From Anseranas semipalmata (Eukaryota > Chordata > Aves > Anseriformes > Anseranatidae), in assembly GCA_013399115.1 (NCBI GenBank), contig VXAA01000962.1:361787-425786 (forward strand): a DNA stretch of 64,000 nucleotides, in the 5' to 3' direction. Shown piece after piece: positions 38,601 through 51,778 of this stretch. Both the position numbers and the translations under genes were made by a program. The stretch's first letter is position 1. Each line of letters begins with the position of its first letter. The notes under the pieces are model-generated. The model worked only from the letters and a program-made list of their open reading frames with translations. It had not been told where the DNA came from and did no database searches.

Positions 38601-41055
38601 TTCCCTAAAAATGTGTGTGTTTAGCTATATTTCCTGGCTGCTGCACTCTGGATTGAGAACGACTACACAGAGAGAGGAGGAAGGGCTTCTAGGGAGAGGC
38701 AGACAGGGAGAAACGCACAGAGGGGAGAGGCCTTGCTCAGAGCAGAAAGCAGACATCAACCGTGCTGCAGAGAAATCTCAGGGGGAAAAAAAATAAATCC
38801 TTAAGAATCTAAAGGGGTTGTATAGAATTTATTCAACCCGGAAAAAATCTCTGAAAGCTGCTAATGTAGAAGCAGAAAGAAACAATTTACTTGACATGAA
38901 TGCAAAAGGGAGACTTGATTTTAGAACTTCTACTTTATTCTGCCTGCATACCAGCACAGAGACTTCCAATTTCCAAAACTAACATGTTCTAATTAGATAA
39001 CCTTATTTCTAGCAAAATCTATATTTAAGGAGTAGAATACTTTCCTGCCTTTTGGTATGTTTATTTTAAAGTGAGGTGAGAGTAGTTCCACCACAAGACT
39101 CAGATTCAATTACAGACTAAACAGTTTTAATATGGTATTTTAAGCAATTTTTTTTTCTTAGAAAAAGACAAATGGATTGAAAAGGAAACAGAATGAGAGT
39201 TTTGTAAGGCATAGGTAGAAAAATACAATGCACAATTTGTATTTTTATCATCTTCTAAGCACATATAGACAAAAATGAAAATTGGTAAGAGAATTGACCA
39301 CATATCAAAACCGATCCTAAAGATTTTAGAAAAAGCAATACTAGAAGCATAAGTTTTGTGGTGCGTTTGCTACTGTATCTGCCTGTGAATGTCATGCTGA
39401 TATATAACAGTTTGCTATTACTTTCTGAAATCCTTCCATTCTTCTGAGGAGGCCAACAAAGAAACTAAGGACAACCAAACCCAGTGTTTCTCAGGATGTG
39501 TTTGCATTTGTCAGGAAAGATCTCCACAAGACACCTGAACACACCTATTAGCTGCTGCAAACAAAGCTCTCCTGGAAAACAAACAAGCAAACAAAAAACC
39601 CACCACAAACTGAATGATTTGAGGAATTCCACTCCATTTTTAAACAGTGAAACCTCAGCTGTACAAATTCTCAACCAGCAGCAACAGTCATAATCTCTGA
39701 ATAAACTTCCATGCTTCTCCTTCAGGGTGCAGTTTCACATTATACTTAATTCAATCTAACAGCAGGCGGAGGCCAGAGGGGATGGACCTGCTTTCTCCTT
39801 GCTTTTCTGCTTCTTCCCTTGTGTTAAATTTAGCAACTGTGCAATTCTACAGTGACTCCGATCAGTTTGCTGATCTGAGGGAAAACTCACCATTTTCATG
39901 AGTTAGCTTTCCCTCCAAGCATGGGAGATTTACAGTGACAAGTCACACTCAGAAAAGGAGGCCGAAGGAGCACGCAGAAAGTGATGTGAGAATGAGGGCT
40001 ATTACTCCTTTCAGTGCCAGTCCAGTTAGACCAAACTAAGCATAACACGAAATGACATCCTAGTGCTGCATTTACATTACTGTTTCGGTCTGAAGCAGTT
40101 GTAGGATTTTGAAGTGAATCACCAATTAACAACCGTATTGAATTTGGTTCAGTTAGCAGAATAGCTGTGGTGCGTGCAAACTGGATTCTTTCAGGAGGAA
40201 ACTTAGCTGAAAACATGGTTCCACAGGTACACCAAATATTCACTAACCATTCGTGTGCCATCATGTGCTTCCAGCTGAATGCAAGTCGACAAGACAGACA
40301 TGGAAAGCTTTCTAGAAACTTGAGCATTCCTAGTGCACCATTCTGTAAATTTATCTTGCAGGTGGTGGCAAGGATACCCACGTTCTTCTTTCATTACCAC
40401 TGGCCAGCAAATGCCTTACTATTACTATGCTGAGAGCAGATAAAGAATGCTATCATACCATTGCATTGCTCTAGATAGCGTAATGAAATGGAGATTACAT
40501 GAAAAGATACTGGTGTATAGCAGTGTAATGTTATCACACTCATTTCGAGCACAACCTGCCTATGCACTTACAGGATGACACAAGAAAACTCAAAAGCAAG
40601 TTCTGTATCCCTGTCACTCTCATGGTCAGTCTGCAAGTGCAGCCATCTCATACAAAGCTCAGAGAGAACAAATATATTGTCACTTGTCTGCAACACTTGG
40701 TAAAAATCGGCAATGCCACCTTATCAGGGAGGCAGTATACATTTTCTGCAGGTAAAGCACTAGCATACAATGAGAAAGGCTTTTCCTGTCTAATTATTTC
40801 AGAGAACATTTAAATAGTCCACATTAAGTAAATCCTAGTTGTTTCATTTGATAGGGTTACATTTCTTTGAAAGTGCTTTCTAAAAAGGTCTGTCAAGGCC
40901 ATATATTTACAGTCAGCAGCTTCCACTGAAAAGCAATCTTTCCCTAAGACCACTTACATTTTAGTACACAGCTAGCCTATGTGCAATGACTGGCACCTTG
41001 CTACAGGACAGTAACTGTCACTGTTTTACTTTTTTTTATCATTATAAAACAAAAC
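32646..41055. other. CTNND2: Non-coding intronic sequence
   Basis: Mostly AT-rich intron. A GC-rich patch lies at about 35310-35435. TA-alternating tracts are near 34835-34848 and 37660-37672. A 121-codon minus frame (36589-36954), a 127-codon plus frame (37523-37906) and a 161-codon minus frame (39896-40381) each overlap frames on the other strand and show no recognisable domain. No exon supported. Confidence 0.5.
35310..35435. other. Small GC-rich patch
   Basis: A stretch containing GGCACGGCAGGGAGCTGGCGG and GCCAGGCGGAGGTGCGGGC type sequence stands out in AT-rich intron. It resembles the blocks at 10.1 and 50.65 kb in composition, but I could not align it to them. It may be a further fragment of a GC-rich repeat. 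Confidence 0.4.
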
Positions 41056-41072
41056 ATTCTGTGATTCTATGA
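41056..41072 (+). repeat. Possible CR1 3'-terminal octamer pair without a body
   Basis: ATTCTGTGATTCTATGA matches the CR1 3'-terminal octamers in plus orientation. The ~200 bases upstream do not align with CR1 3' UTR blocks. Either an extremely truncated CR1 insertion or chance. Confidence 0.3.
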
Positions 41073-44000
41073 ATAAGCATAACTTAAAAGTTGCTAATGC
41101 AAAATGTAGATTAAAGCAATGAAATATTCATCAAATATAAGTGAAATAAGAACCAAAAAGAACAGTTCGTGTTCTTAGCAGAGTTTGAAGTTGGGAGAAA
41201 TGTTGGTATTTTCAGGATAATGAGCACCAGTTTAACACTTACGAACAGATGTAGAGGCCCACAAAAACACAGAAACAAGGGGTACATCTGCCCCAGACAG
41301 TGGACCTAGGAGCACTTCCTAACTATCGAGACTGACTGCAAGCAGACTACTTGCTAGAATGAGATACGAGCATGCACTGTGGCCCCGCACACCTTGGTTT
41401 CCACTTGAATGAGACTTGGCTAAGTGGACAGCGCTGGAGCTACATCCAGACGCTCAGGACTCCATGCCTGGACAACTGGTGGACAAGTGTCAACGGGGAC
41501 CAATGACCCTGCAGGGCAGACACACCTGGTGACTACAGAAATCTGTACGAGGCCGACCACTCTGCTCCCCATCGTACCAGCATGCAGCTACTCTCAGTGT
41601 GCCCAGACTCTTCAGAGCAGAAACTCAAGTTTCTCTGTCAAGTGCCACATGACCTAGTACTTCAGGAATAGAGTCTTCTGAAAGTCTAAACTCAAAATAT
41701 TAGTAATGAAAAATAATGAGTTCCACATGGAAGATATTTTTATTATAATCCCTTAAATAAAACAATTTTAGATTGTATTTTTTTAATCAAGAAGACGATT
41801 TAAATGTAACATTTCATAATAAGCAGAGCAATCCACAGTATCCAAATTATCATAACTTTGAATGTAACTGAAAACAATCTTTATTAGTTCTGAATTATTC
41901 GGAACAATTGAGTTTTAAGCTTGCTTTAGTTACTTTATGTTCAGTCTCAGAGGAAATCTGGAAATCACTGAAGGACTTGCAATACCGTTTTAAAGAAACA
42001 CCTGATGCTACTTTCATTAATTAAAAGTAGGATTTTGATTCTGGGAAACAGAAGATAAAACAGCTATTTATGTAAAATATATTTCCTTCCATCATCATTC
42101 TATAGCTTACGAACTTGTCTGAAGTATGAAAAATTTCATATGCTGCAATATTGGAACAAATTGAATTTGACGAATAAGACATCCCTCTTCTTACAGTAAT
42201 ACTCTGAAATCGCTACTGTAGCTAGAACTTCTAATAATGTAGTGAAGTGGTTTTAATCTTAATTTTTCCCACATTTCTTTTTTAAACATCATCTTTATTT
42301 TAGAAAACCCAATGCAGTCAAAATTGGCATCTGAAGGCGTTTTGACCTGAGTTATAAAAGTAAGCAATGCCATTTTAGATGCTGCATTTCCCATAAAAGT
42401 CTGTTTGCCCTTATGTATTTGAATGTTTTTTCCTAACTTGAATAGCTTTGCTCCCCGCTGCTACTGGAAGACCATCAAGATGACAGTGGAAGAGATAAAA
42501 AAAGTCATGCTGACTGTACAGTGTCCTGCCAAATAAATAAACTCTACTCCACATTCATTTACTCCTTCCCTCCCTCCCTATTTCTTTCACTGCAAGTTTT
42601 ATGTTCGAAAAGAACAATCCAAGCTTTTCCAAGCAGTAGTTGATGGTGAAGCTTTCCCATCAGGCTTCATGTATCATACTGCAAACCCACAGACCAAAAC
42701 GATCCTAGCTTTAGAAAGTCTCTAACTTAAAAATAAAGAAGGTATCACAGTGTGATGATCTTGGCAGAGCGCTGATGCCACAGGAGAGAATGGATGCTTT
42801 GGCAGAACTGAATGCTTCATTCAGCCCCTGAAATCTCTTCCTCCATGCAAATAAAGCATTGTTTTTTGTGTTTTTTTGTTTGTTTGTTTGGGGGNNNNNN
42901 NNNNNNNNNNNNNNNGGTGGGGGGGGGGGTGTTTTTTCCCTTCCTCTCCATGTAGGACCTTGTCCCAAAAGAACTGAAAGAAGGAAATCAACTTGTGTCC
43001 ATGGGGTACAGTATCTAGGTGTCAACCCTTTAAAAAGCAAGCATGACAACTCAATAGAGAAGTAAAACTTCAGTATTTATCTCTGTACAAACTGCGTTAT
43101 GTAAAACAACTAAAATTTCACCTTTCTGATATAAAAATGGTCCGTTTGCTACTAGAAACTGACCTTGAATTTCTGCCTTGAAACTCTCAAAAATCTTATT
43201 TCTACAGATTTTCAAGGGGCTGAGGTTCCTCAAAAGAGAACTTGTAATCTAATACAGATAGATAGTTTAAATTTAGCTGTGATTATATTGGCCTTTTCAA
43301 AGCTTCTCTTGCAATTCCATCTTATGAGAAAGGCCAATGTCAAACCAATGCTAGAAGGGTTTCTTTCTTTTTTTTTTGAGATTAACCTCTAACCATGGCA
43401 GAGTAAGTCAAAGTAGGTATTGCCAAGCTTGTGAAAATCAATATAGAAGCAAATCTACAGAATGTACTTTCAACCATGCATTTAATATCTTTATTTTTAC
43501 GTCCATAGTTCTTTTCCATAAGAATGATGTGACAGCTCCACTAGCAATTTAAATAGACAAAATCAAAGGTCATTTTCTAAGTTCTTTACCCAAGCAATAC
43601 CTTTGAAATTAATGAGAGGTCATCGAATTAAAGACCAGCTGCAGGATTTGTCTCTTCCATTAAAAGTGTTCCTGCCTGCTTACAAGTCACGTTATACAGT
43701 ATTCCTCTTTGAGATTTGGCTGCAGTAAAATTAAACATCAGTTGAAATGGATTTAATGATTTAATTTTTTGAATAGACTACTTCACAAACTTTAGCAACA
43801 TTGGTGCAATAGTTTCAGACTGAGCTATTCAAAGAAGCCTAAGGGAAGAAGGCAACCACATTTTACTGAAACAGATGAAATGTCAGCTGAAATAAGTGCA
43901 TGTGTTTGCATATAATCTTCTATTTATAGTTATTATCAAGAAATATAGCATGTAATATTTCTGACAGACCTTCATGGAAGTACTTTATTCACTCAGAGTG

Positions 44001-47000
44001 CAAGCATCTATGAAAGCTTTACAATCTTTTTCAAACTTTACTACCTCTAGTCTTGGAGCTCCAGATTCTGAGCTGGGAACCATTACTGAATGAAATATAT
44101 TAGCAGAATACATAGGAGACTACACACGTATTTTTCATCATCATGAATGACAACAAATGCTTCAGTACACAAAATGATTATTATTGTAGAAGCAAAGAGT
44201 AAGAGACCTTCAAAAGCCAGAAGAGAAGGTGAAGAGGGGATATTGGAAAGATCCATATCTAATCCTAGATTAGCTGAGAACCAGAGATGCTCAACAGAGA
44301 AAGAAAATCTCTGTCCTTTTAGGCACATCTTATTTTTCAGAGAGGATTAATTGGTAAGGAATTACAATTATTAAGACTTCAAGACCATGGGTCTTGAAAC
44401 TCATGAATATGACATCATTCTGGTGAAATAAATTATTTACCTCATCAATCATTCTAGGAAGGCAAAAACCTTGAATCACAATGAACAGATCATTGCTTAT
44501 CAAAAGACCAACACTTTTCTAGTATCAGTAAAAGAGTAAAGGCAGGACAGCAGAACAACTATAAATATGACAAGAAGCTAAATCAGAACTGAAATGTTGA
44601 GAAATATATGGAGGCAGCAGAAAATACTAGATTGCAAGAAGGCCAAAAAATGATATTAAGAATGGCGAGTCATGTTTTATATCACAAAAAGTGTAAACCA
44701 GGTTAATTATAATTACTCCTTGTTTATACCATCAACTACATCGAATATGAAAGAAATTGGCAGCTCAGAAGTAAAGCACATGGATGCCTGCTGGCGATTT
44801 GTCACGCAAGAAGGTGTCAACACGCACAGGGGCAGGAAGGTCCTGCTCCACCCAAGGCCATTCCAGTTACTGTCCGTCTTGGTGTAACCAGTCCTGATCC
44901 CACTACCAACCTGCTCTCTGTTACTGTTCATCTTACACCACGCAATACATAAGAAATGTTTCTCATGGTTTCTTTGATGAAAGAAGCTAAAATCAAGCCA
45001 CTTGAACTTGGAACAGCAAAGTAATAACATCAAAACAATGTACTCATGTAAAATGTAAATAAAAAGGCAAAATAAATCTGTAAAATCCTATCTCAATCAC
45101 TGGATTAGATTAAGACTATTTAGCAATATTACTGCTTAGCATCACTTAATATAGCTTTAAATTCTAGCAGGATAAAGTGTAAGAATCGTATATCCAAAAA
45201 ACTGTACCCCAGGCTGGTTGCACTCATAATTAATGACATGCTACTGCTAAAATACTCGGGTAACTATAGTTCTGTTTTTCACTAAAAGTCAGCACTAATA
45301 CAGAAATCTGTATATGAACCATAATATATTTCTAAATGACTACTCACAATTATATCTCTTCACTGTGTATATCCTGCATTCTTTTAAACAAAAGAAAAAT
45401 AATCCATAGTCTAGATTTTCAGCAAATACTTTAAATAATCAAAATCTGACAAGGGTTTTATTATGCATGTTAACAGGGCTTTCTTTAATTTTTACTCATC
45501 AAGGAATAAAAAACATGCTTATTTAAACATCATTGATGTTAGGAGGTTCATGTCACAGATTCTCTTAATGCGAACAAGGGCATTTATTGTAACTGCATCA
45601 ATATCCCTTTCTGTTGTTGTTGGGGGGGTTAGGCTCAATATAAACTGTCATCTAAATTCATTGCAAAGGAACAAAGTAATGTATTATCAGTGCCTTGCTG
45701 CAGAAGCAGAGATGAATCTTGAAATGGTTGTATATTCCTGGACTGCTGAAGTAAATACATTTACAGCCATTACCAGATTTTAGTTATTTATTTATTTGTT
45801 GGTATTTTGCTCTTTTCTCTGCAAAATGGATCAATAAATACAAAAACTGAGTGATTTAAGTGGAAACCTATGTAAAAATTAAAGCAGAATGCATGAATAA
45901 GATTTTTGGTTAATTCCTCATTTCTTAGGTGCTAAGTCCTCATTAGTAAAGTTGGCTAAAGAGTAAGAACAAAACTGAGCCATACTGCAATAGATTCTTG
46001 GGGTGGTAAGGAGGGTAGCACACAATCCTTTGCTATTTCTAGAACTCCCGATTAGAGCCAAAAACAAAGACTTGAGGAAGGTGAATGTCTTGCAAGTCTT
46101 TAGCTTCAAACAAAAATGCTATTGTCTTCTTAATTACAGCACTAATTGAAAACACTTGAGGGAGGGAAGTCTGGAGGAGAGGAATGGAGAAGAAATGGAT
46201 GAGAGAATATCCAATAATAAATGTACCACTCTTTTAACATCCAACTTTAAGTATATTCTCAAACCAGAAAAAAAAAATCTGAGACATATAAATGCTGCTA
46301 CAGAAGCTCTTTCAGACAGACTTCTGTAATTTACTGCATAAGCTACACCTTTGTTTTGAAGAGCACATATTTATAAATGACTTTACGTATGGATAAGCTA
46401 TACCTCTTTTGTTCACTTTATTCTACACGATTAACACTGACTGGACAGAGAAAATCAGAAAGCTTTTTGTAAAAGCTTTTCATATATGAAGTCACTTATC
46501 TCCTGACATTTACATATTTCTAGGAAGGAAAATGCCATATATTCTGATGTAATATATTCAGCAGACTAGCATAGAAAGTGGAGGTGGTGACTACTTCAAT
46601 TTATTAATACGGTCTTCTGTTCTCGTCAGCAACTTGCAATGATTATTTCCTCCCAACAACTACATTTATCAATTTACATACACTACATTTCATTGACAAA
46701 TTATTTGGCCATGAATTTCCAAAGATCTGCCAGAGCTTTCTGTTAATCAACTAGAAGGGGAAAATTGGATAGCTGAACTACAAAGCACTGATTATAATTG
46801 GATCAGTCCTATGAGTGTAATAAAGAAATTGCTTGAAATGTTCAACATATACTAGCCTAGCATTTGGACTAAAAGCGACTCAGTATAGACTAATGGTTCC
46901 ACATTAATGCTGTTTAAATGCTGCTGTTTTATTAGATTGAAGTGGGTTTAGATTAAAATACTACTCGCAAACCGTTTTTTAGAATGAACAAATTTCATGA

Positions 47001-47639
47001 TTATCATAAAAGTAAAAAGGAATGATTAACTCCATTATACTATTCCAACCACATACACCTCAATTTATGGAAGGGAAGGTATTCGAGCACAGACAACAAC
47101 TTGGCTTTGGAGGGCAAGATCACACAACGACATGTTAATAAACCCCAGGTGCAACACTACAGATACTGTAAAGATAACTCTGTTTACCACTCAGTGAACC
47201 TATAAACTTGAGTCATTAAGGATTAATACCTCCCTTTTACACTGGGAGATCAGGGAAAGAAGGTGGTGTCAGGAGGGGAAGAAGACCAAAACCAGAACTT
47301 CTGTGCGAGTGTTAAGACTGCGTTCTCTATGCAGGGCCTGATACTGTGGAAGGATCCTGCAGCCTTCAGACGACCAAGACAAAGGGACTGCCCACCTGCC
47401 AGCGTTACCCTCCTCGTCCCTACAGCGGCTTGCTCTCAGCCAGCAGAGGTACCTTGCCAACTCTGCTGTCTTTGGCTCCTGTCTTGCAGGGCCTGACCCG
47501 AGGCAGGGTTGCTTCTACCAGGTTTCAGACAGCTTACTGTTGTGAGAGCAGCAGTCCTCTATCATCTCCCAAGCGGGGCTTGTGCTCCCCCGGGGATGTG
47601 CAAGACAATCCACTGGAATGTGGGAAGAAAGTGTTTGTT
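41073..47639. other. CTNND2: Non-coding intronic sequence with a short assembly gap
   Basis: Intron with a moderately GC-richer stretch at 41240-41655 (unclassified; possibly an ancient repeat) and another at about 47250-47620. The N-run at 42895-42915 lies between T/G-rich and G-rich sequence. A 106-codon plus frame at 45463-45783 is unrecognised. No exon found. Confidence 0.5.
42895..42915. other. Assembly gap (21 N) in a G-rich tract
   Basis: Undetermined bases lie between GTTTGTTTGTTTGGGG and GGTGGGGGGGGGGTG. The G runs on both sides suggest a longer G-tract, possibly quadruplex-forming, that failed to sequence or assemble. The real gap size is unknown. Confidence 0.99.
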
Positions 47640-47860
47640 GTGTTATTACTAAATAAAAAAAGTGTTTACTTCATTTTTATCTCATCTTTTTCTAATTTCT
47701 ATTTTTGTACATGTTTTATAATGTACATAATATCTTAGTACAGTAGGACACATATATAATCTATAAATAAATAACTCTACACACACTGGGGGTGCAAGCT
47801 CAGAAATATTATACTGACAGGGGTGCATGACCAAAAAAGTTTGGAGCCCATTGCTCTAAC
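47640..47860. mobile_element. Probable hAT-type DNA transposon relic
   Basis: The right end (about 47783-47858) contains GGGGGTGCAAGCTCAGAAAT, then GGGGTGCATGACC, then AAAAAAGTTTGGAGCCCATTG. On the opposite strand this last part reads CAATGGGCTCCAAACTTTTTT. That is the typical look of terminal sequence in Charlie-like hAT elements, which often start CAGTGGTTCCCAAAC with a T-rich follow-on. The AT-rich 140 bases to the left could be the body of a non-autonomous copy. A matching left terminus and an 8-bp target duplication were not found, so the limits are approximate. Confidence 0.45.
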
Positions 47861-50643
47861 ACAGCAGGGAGGCTGGGGCAGAACACTGACCAGAACCCAT
47901 GGGAGCTGCTCGGAAGTCAGTCTTGAAACTGATGCACGGTTTTTGTGGGGAGAGGAATGTCATTAGGAATGTCACCGCTTAAGGGAAGCAGTGAAGCTAG
48001 ATGAAATCCTCACTGAAGCCAGAACCTTCTACCAAATATTTGACGACTAGGAGTTCTTTTTTTTTCTGGTAAGTTTTGAAGAAAGTATGTTTATCTAAGC
48101 TGAAGACACCCCTTTCATGGTAATCACTGGCTCCCGTTACCCCTTTACGAATACAGTCAACAAAATCAATAGCTGTATGGGGAACCTTTAGGATACCTTT
48201 CACAGGATATTTGGAATTAGGCAAACTTCACACTCTACTCAACTTGATCCTAATCCTATTGCAGCTATATTCACAGAAGTCTAAGTGATGAAGATCTAAA
48301 TGAAAACAAAATACAACACTTTAATCTTGATCTACTTGTTTGAAGATAACAGGATATAAATGTAAAGGCTGTACTATATCTTCCTTCTCTACATCTGGAG
48401 AGTAGGGTGCTCTACAGAGTGAGGAAGTAAAGAGCTGGAGTGCAAAAGTCTATTTTTTTTTTAATTAAATCTTTGTTTGGGCAAATGAGCAGTGTGGAGA
48501 CATGAGGTAAAAATAAAAGGGGTAGAGGAAAGCCAGAAGGAGGCACAATATTTATTCACAATTAGAAGTAACTGAGACTACTTCTATACGTGCTGAAAGC
48601 ATGAGGGATTTAAAAGCCCCTCTAAGTTTAACACATTACAATCTATAAAATCTTCAGTTAACTGCTGAAATGGCAACATGCCTAGAGAGCATACAACATT
48701 AGCCATTCAAAGTATGTTGCTATCAAATTGTGAGACGCCTGCGGAAACAGAACTGTGCTCATTCATGCCATTCCTGGAATTCAACTAAATATATTAATAC
48801 TTCCTATGCGCTTTTGATATTTGATATACTTGAGTATCAAGGAATGCAAACTTCAGTTTCTGCTACAGAGTAGTCATGGTTGTAGCAACACCATTAAGAT
48901 GTTTATCTTTATGCCAATCCCTCAGAAGAAGCAGATAGACAACAAAAAGGAGTATCAGGACCAATTCCTGTGCACATTATCACATATGAACATGGAGAGA
49001 CCACCTTATTATTATTAACAATAGCATTGTTAATTTCTAAAGGGGAAAAAAAAGCTCCCCCCCCCAAAAAACAAATCTTTTCAAAGTGAATTGGTAAGTC
49101 TTAAATTTCCTGCATTGAACACTACAGCTACACACAACAGTAGGACACAGCATCCACTTTCAATGTGACAGCAGAAATTACTACTGTAGAGATGAGTGTA
49201 TTTCTGAAAACTATGTCTGATGAGAAGTCTGTAACTTCCACCAATGCATTTTTACTGAAAATTTCCATTTTATTAAAAGAATGCATTGAAAAACAACTCT
49301 AATTAAAACCAAGAACCCAGGCAAACCCAGTTTAATGGAAAAGTAACTTAGTCATTTGCTAAGAACATATAAACTAGCTTGGATGAGTTTTTGGCAGGAA
49401 GTATTAGTAACTATTCCCATATCTGCACTAGTGAAAGGTGATCAGGACTTGTTAAAGTAAAGAAATGCTGAGAGCAGGAGGCAAGGGCTTTATTTTGGCA
49501 AACTGCAGTGTTTAGGCATGTGAACTAGGTGGAATATAAACTTAGGCAATGAAGAAGGAGAGAAGGATGCTCAAGACAAGTCAAGGTCACCTACACAAGC
49601 TGAGATGGTGAGAAGCAGAAGGTCGGGGTGATGAAGGGAGAGAAAATACAGTGCCTGACTGCAAAATTTCTTTGAAACAACACAGAATTGAATTTGTTTC
49701 CTCAAGAATAGGGACAAGATAGGTTTTGTTTTCATCTGTGGAACAAAAAAAAAAGTCTGGAGTTCTGTGAAGCCTTCAGCTGACTGCATTTTGGCTCAGC
49801 CTTCATATAAATGCATTGTTATACAACTTCTGTTTCATGACCATTTCATTTCTAAACTGCTCTGGGGATAAATCATGTTGTGTGGAGGGATGCTGTTGTC
49901 TACAGAACCAATGGAGTTTCATAAGCTGCAAGATGTGTATCATGGAGAGAAATATCCATCTGCTTATAAAAATAGCTGAAGGCAATCCAATGGAATTGTA
50001 TCAACTTCTGTTGCCTAATTCTGTTGTGAAGATTTGTTTGAATTGTTGTCAGGTATTTGCTGTTTCTCATTTCCCTGTACAGCCTTGCAGATATCCAGGG
50101 ATCCTAATAACAAGATAGTATCACAGGAACTGACATACAGATGTGATGACTACTCATAACAGCAAATGAAGCCAGTGAGATCTGTGTTTTCAACAATTAA
50201 ACCTACATGTCTCAACTTGAGCAGCCATTTTGGATGGGTATTTTCAACTTTTGTCTTTGGTTTTCCAACTGTAAAAAGGGTACAATATAGCTCCCTGACA
50301 CCTCTGCCTTGTCCTCCTGTCCTCCTGTTCTCTAGACTCTGCCCCAGTTTCATTTTCCTCATCCTGCTCCATCCCACTCTTTATTTCTCAGACACTCTGA
50401 TTCATGCGTGTGCCTATTAAATCCAAATCTTCACTTTTTAAACTGCATCTCTGTTTTTCCAGATGACTCCCCAACTTTTCCCCCTAAACATGCTTGTAAC
50501 TGGGATCCTACATACACCTGGAGGTCTGCTTCTTGACTTCTTTACACTGGGCTTTGAAGGACCCCTCCTTACCCTGACCACACTGGGGAACATCACAGAG
50601 ACAGCCCTTCCAGCACCAGCATGGCCGAGCAGGGCAGGGCTGA
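47861..50643. other. CTNND2: Non-coding intronic sequence
   Basis: AT-rich intron with short overlapping frames and a C-run/A-run tract near 49046-49072. From about 50495 GC content rises into the GC-rich repeat at 50.65 kb. No exon recognised. Confidence 0.5.
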
Positions 50644-50727
50644 GGGAGCTGGAGCCCGGCCCTGCTGTGGCCTCGCTGGGGCAGGGGCTGGCGGCCCTGG
50701 GGCTGCCGTGGGGCCTGGGCCTGGGCG
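50644..50727 (-). repeat. GC-rich dispersed repeat, copy B (inverted relative to 10.1 kb)
   Basis: The reverse complement of this block matches 10114-10199 with about four mismatches. It is the core of a longer GC-rich stretch from about 50495 to 50760, followed by a (GAT)n tract at 50800-50816. That could make the whole a LINE-like or other repeat with a microsatellite tail. The family is unknown. A 180-codon plus frame (50463-51005) runs through it. This is the longest frame in the window, but it crosses the repeat and microsatellite and has opposite-strand shadows, so I do not call it a gene. Confidence 0.75.
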
Positions 50728-50799
50728 GGGGGGTAGGCCCAGGGCAGGGAACACAAAGACTGTCAGGGCTGGTGGTGCAAGTCTGTAACAACAAGAGCA

Positions 50800-50816
50800 A
50801 TGATGATGATGATGAT
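50800..50816. repeat. (ATG)n microsatellite
   Basis: Five to six copies of ATG/GAT just after the GC-rich repeat. In the chance frame it would encode a run of aspartates. Confidence 0.9.
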
Positions 50817-51750
50817 TACTTGACATTCCCTTCAGAACCCCAAACATGCCTCTCACTGTGCATCTTGAGAAGGAAATATTTAACCTGGAAGGCTCAGCTT
50901 GGCAAAACAAGGAACGGACAAACTGTCAAAACCGACTCTTTGAAGCAAGCCTTTGCTACCCTATTTCTGTTACAGTGTTTGAGTCCAATTGCCCATGGTC
51001 ATTAAATAATGTCACCATGTTACAGAATTTGTTCTCAGCCATAAACCACCTACTTGTAAAATATGAAAAAAATGGTATGTAGTACCTTTGATCTGCAAGC
51101 AGTAAGCACTAAAAATCAACTTTCCTGGACAAGGTTAATCAAACTTTCCTGAAAATACTCTAAATTCAAGAACTTTACAATAACAAGGCACTTTCCCTCA
51201 GCATTATCCTCAGTCTTGTCTTCCTCCAGCCCTATCCAAAAACTTTTCAACATCTGATAAGTAAAGATGGGGACAAAAAGAATATTGTCAAATTGTTAAA
51301 GCAGAGCCCAGCAAAGTATCATAAAAAGTAGAGCTCAAAGGGCTGTAGAGAAATAGTCTTGTCACTCATATCCCATTCTTGACAGATATTCTACATGTGC
51401 TTAAGCTTCAAATGATAGTTTTTTCAGTCTCCTTAGGCAATTTATTGCAGTGCTTATCTGTCCTTAATGGTAAATGGTATTGCTCAAGTTTTTCAACAAA
51501 TGGCTTGTCAAAAGTGGTCCGAACACAGAACCTGATTCTGTAAGACATAACTTTTACATTAGTAAAGATATACTTCCTAAGATCAGTAATTCCATGTTTA
51601 TTTCAAATTAGTGCAATATTCAAGTGTCAGGCTTGCAACAAGACATATAATTGTGAACGTGACAATTGGACAGGGCTTTCAGACATCTTAGTATCATGCT
51701 GGTAATGCATTGATTTTGAGAATACACTCTTCAGTAGAGTCTTCGCTGGC

Positions 51751-51778
51751 TTACATATCAGCAAATGATGATATGTAA
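51751..51778. repeat. Perfect 10-bp inverted repeat, 8-base loop
   Basis: TTACATATCA (51751-51760) pairs with TGATATGTAA (51769-51778) around GCAAATGA. A perfect stem, though AT-rich. No flanking extension that would make it a pre-miRNA. Confidence 0.8.

Noticed and set aside
39896..40381. 161-codon minus-strand frame
   Set aside because: No domain, no exon signals considered convincing, and a plus-strand frame of 88 codons overlaps. Composition is that of random intron translation.
41056..41072. CR1 insertion on the plus strand ending at the octamers
   Set aside because: Upstream sequence does not match CR1 3' UTR blocks, so a real CR1 call is not supported; listed only as a low-confidence repeat.
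45463..45783. 106-codon plus-strand frame
   Set aside because: No recognisable family or gene structure.
50463..51005. 180-codon open frame, the longest in the window
   Set aside because: It runs through a GC-rich dispersed repeat and a (GAT)n microsatellite, has overlapping frames on the other strand, no domain and no exon structure. GC-rich DNA lacks stop codons by chance.
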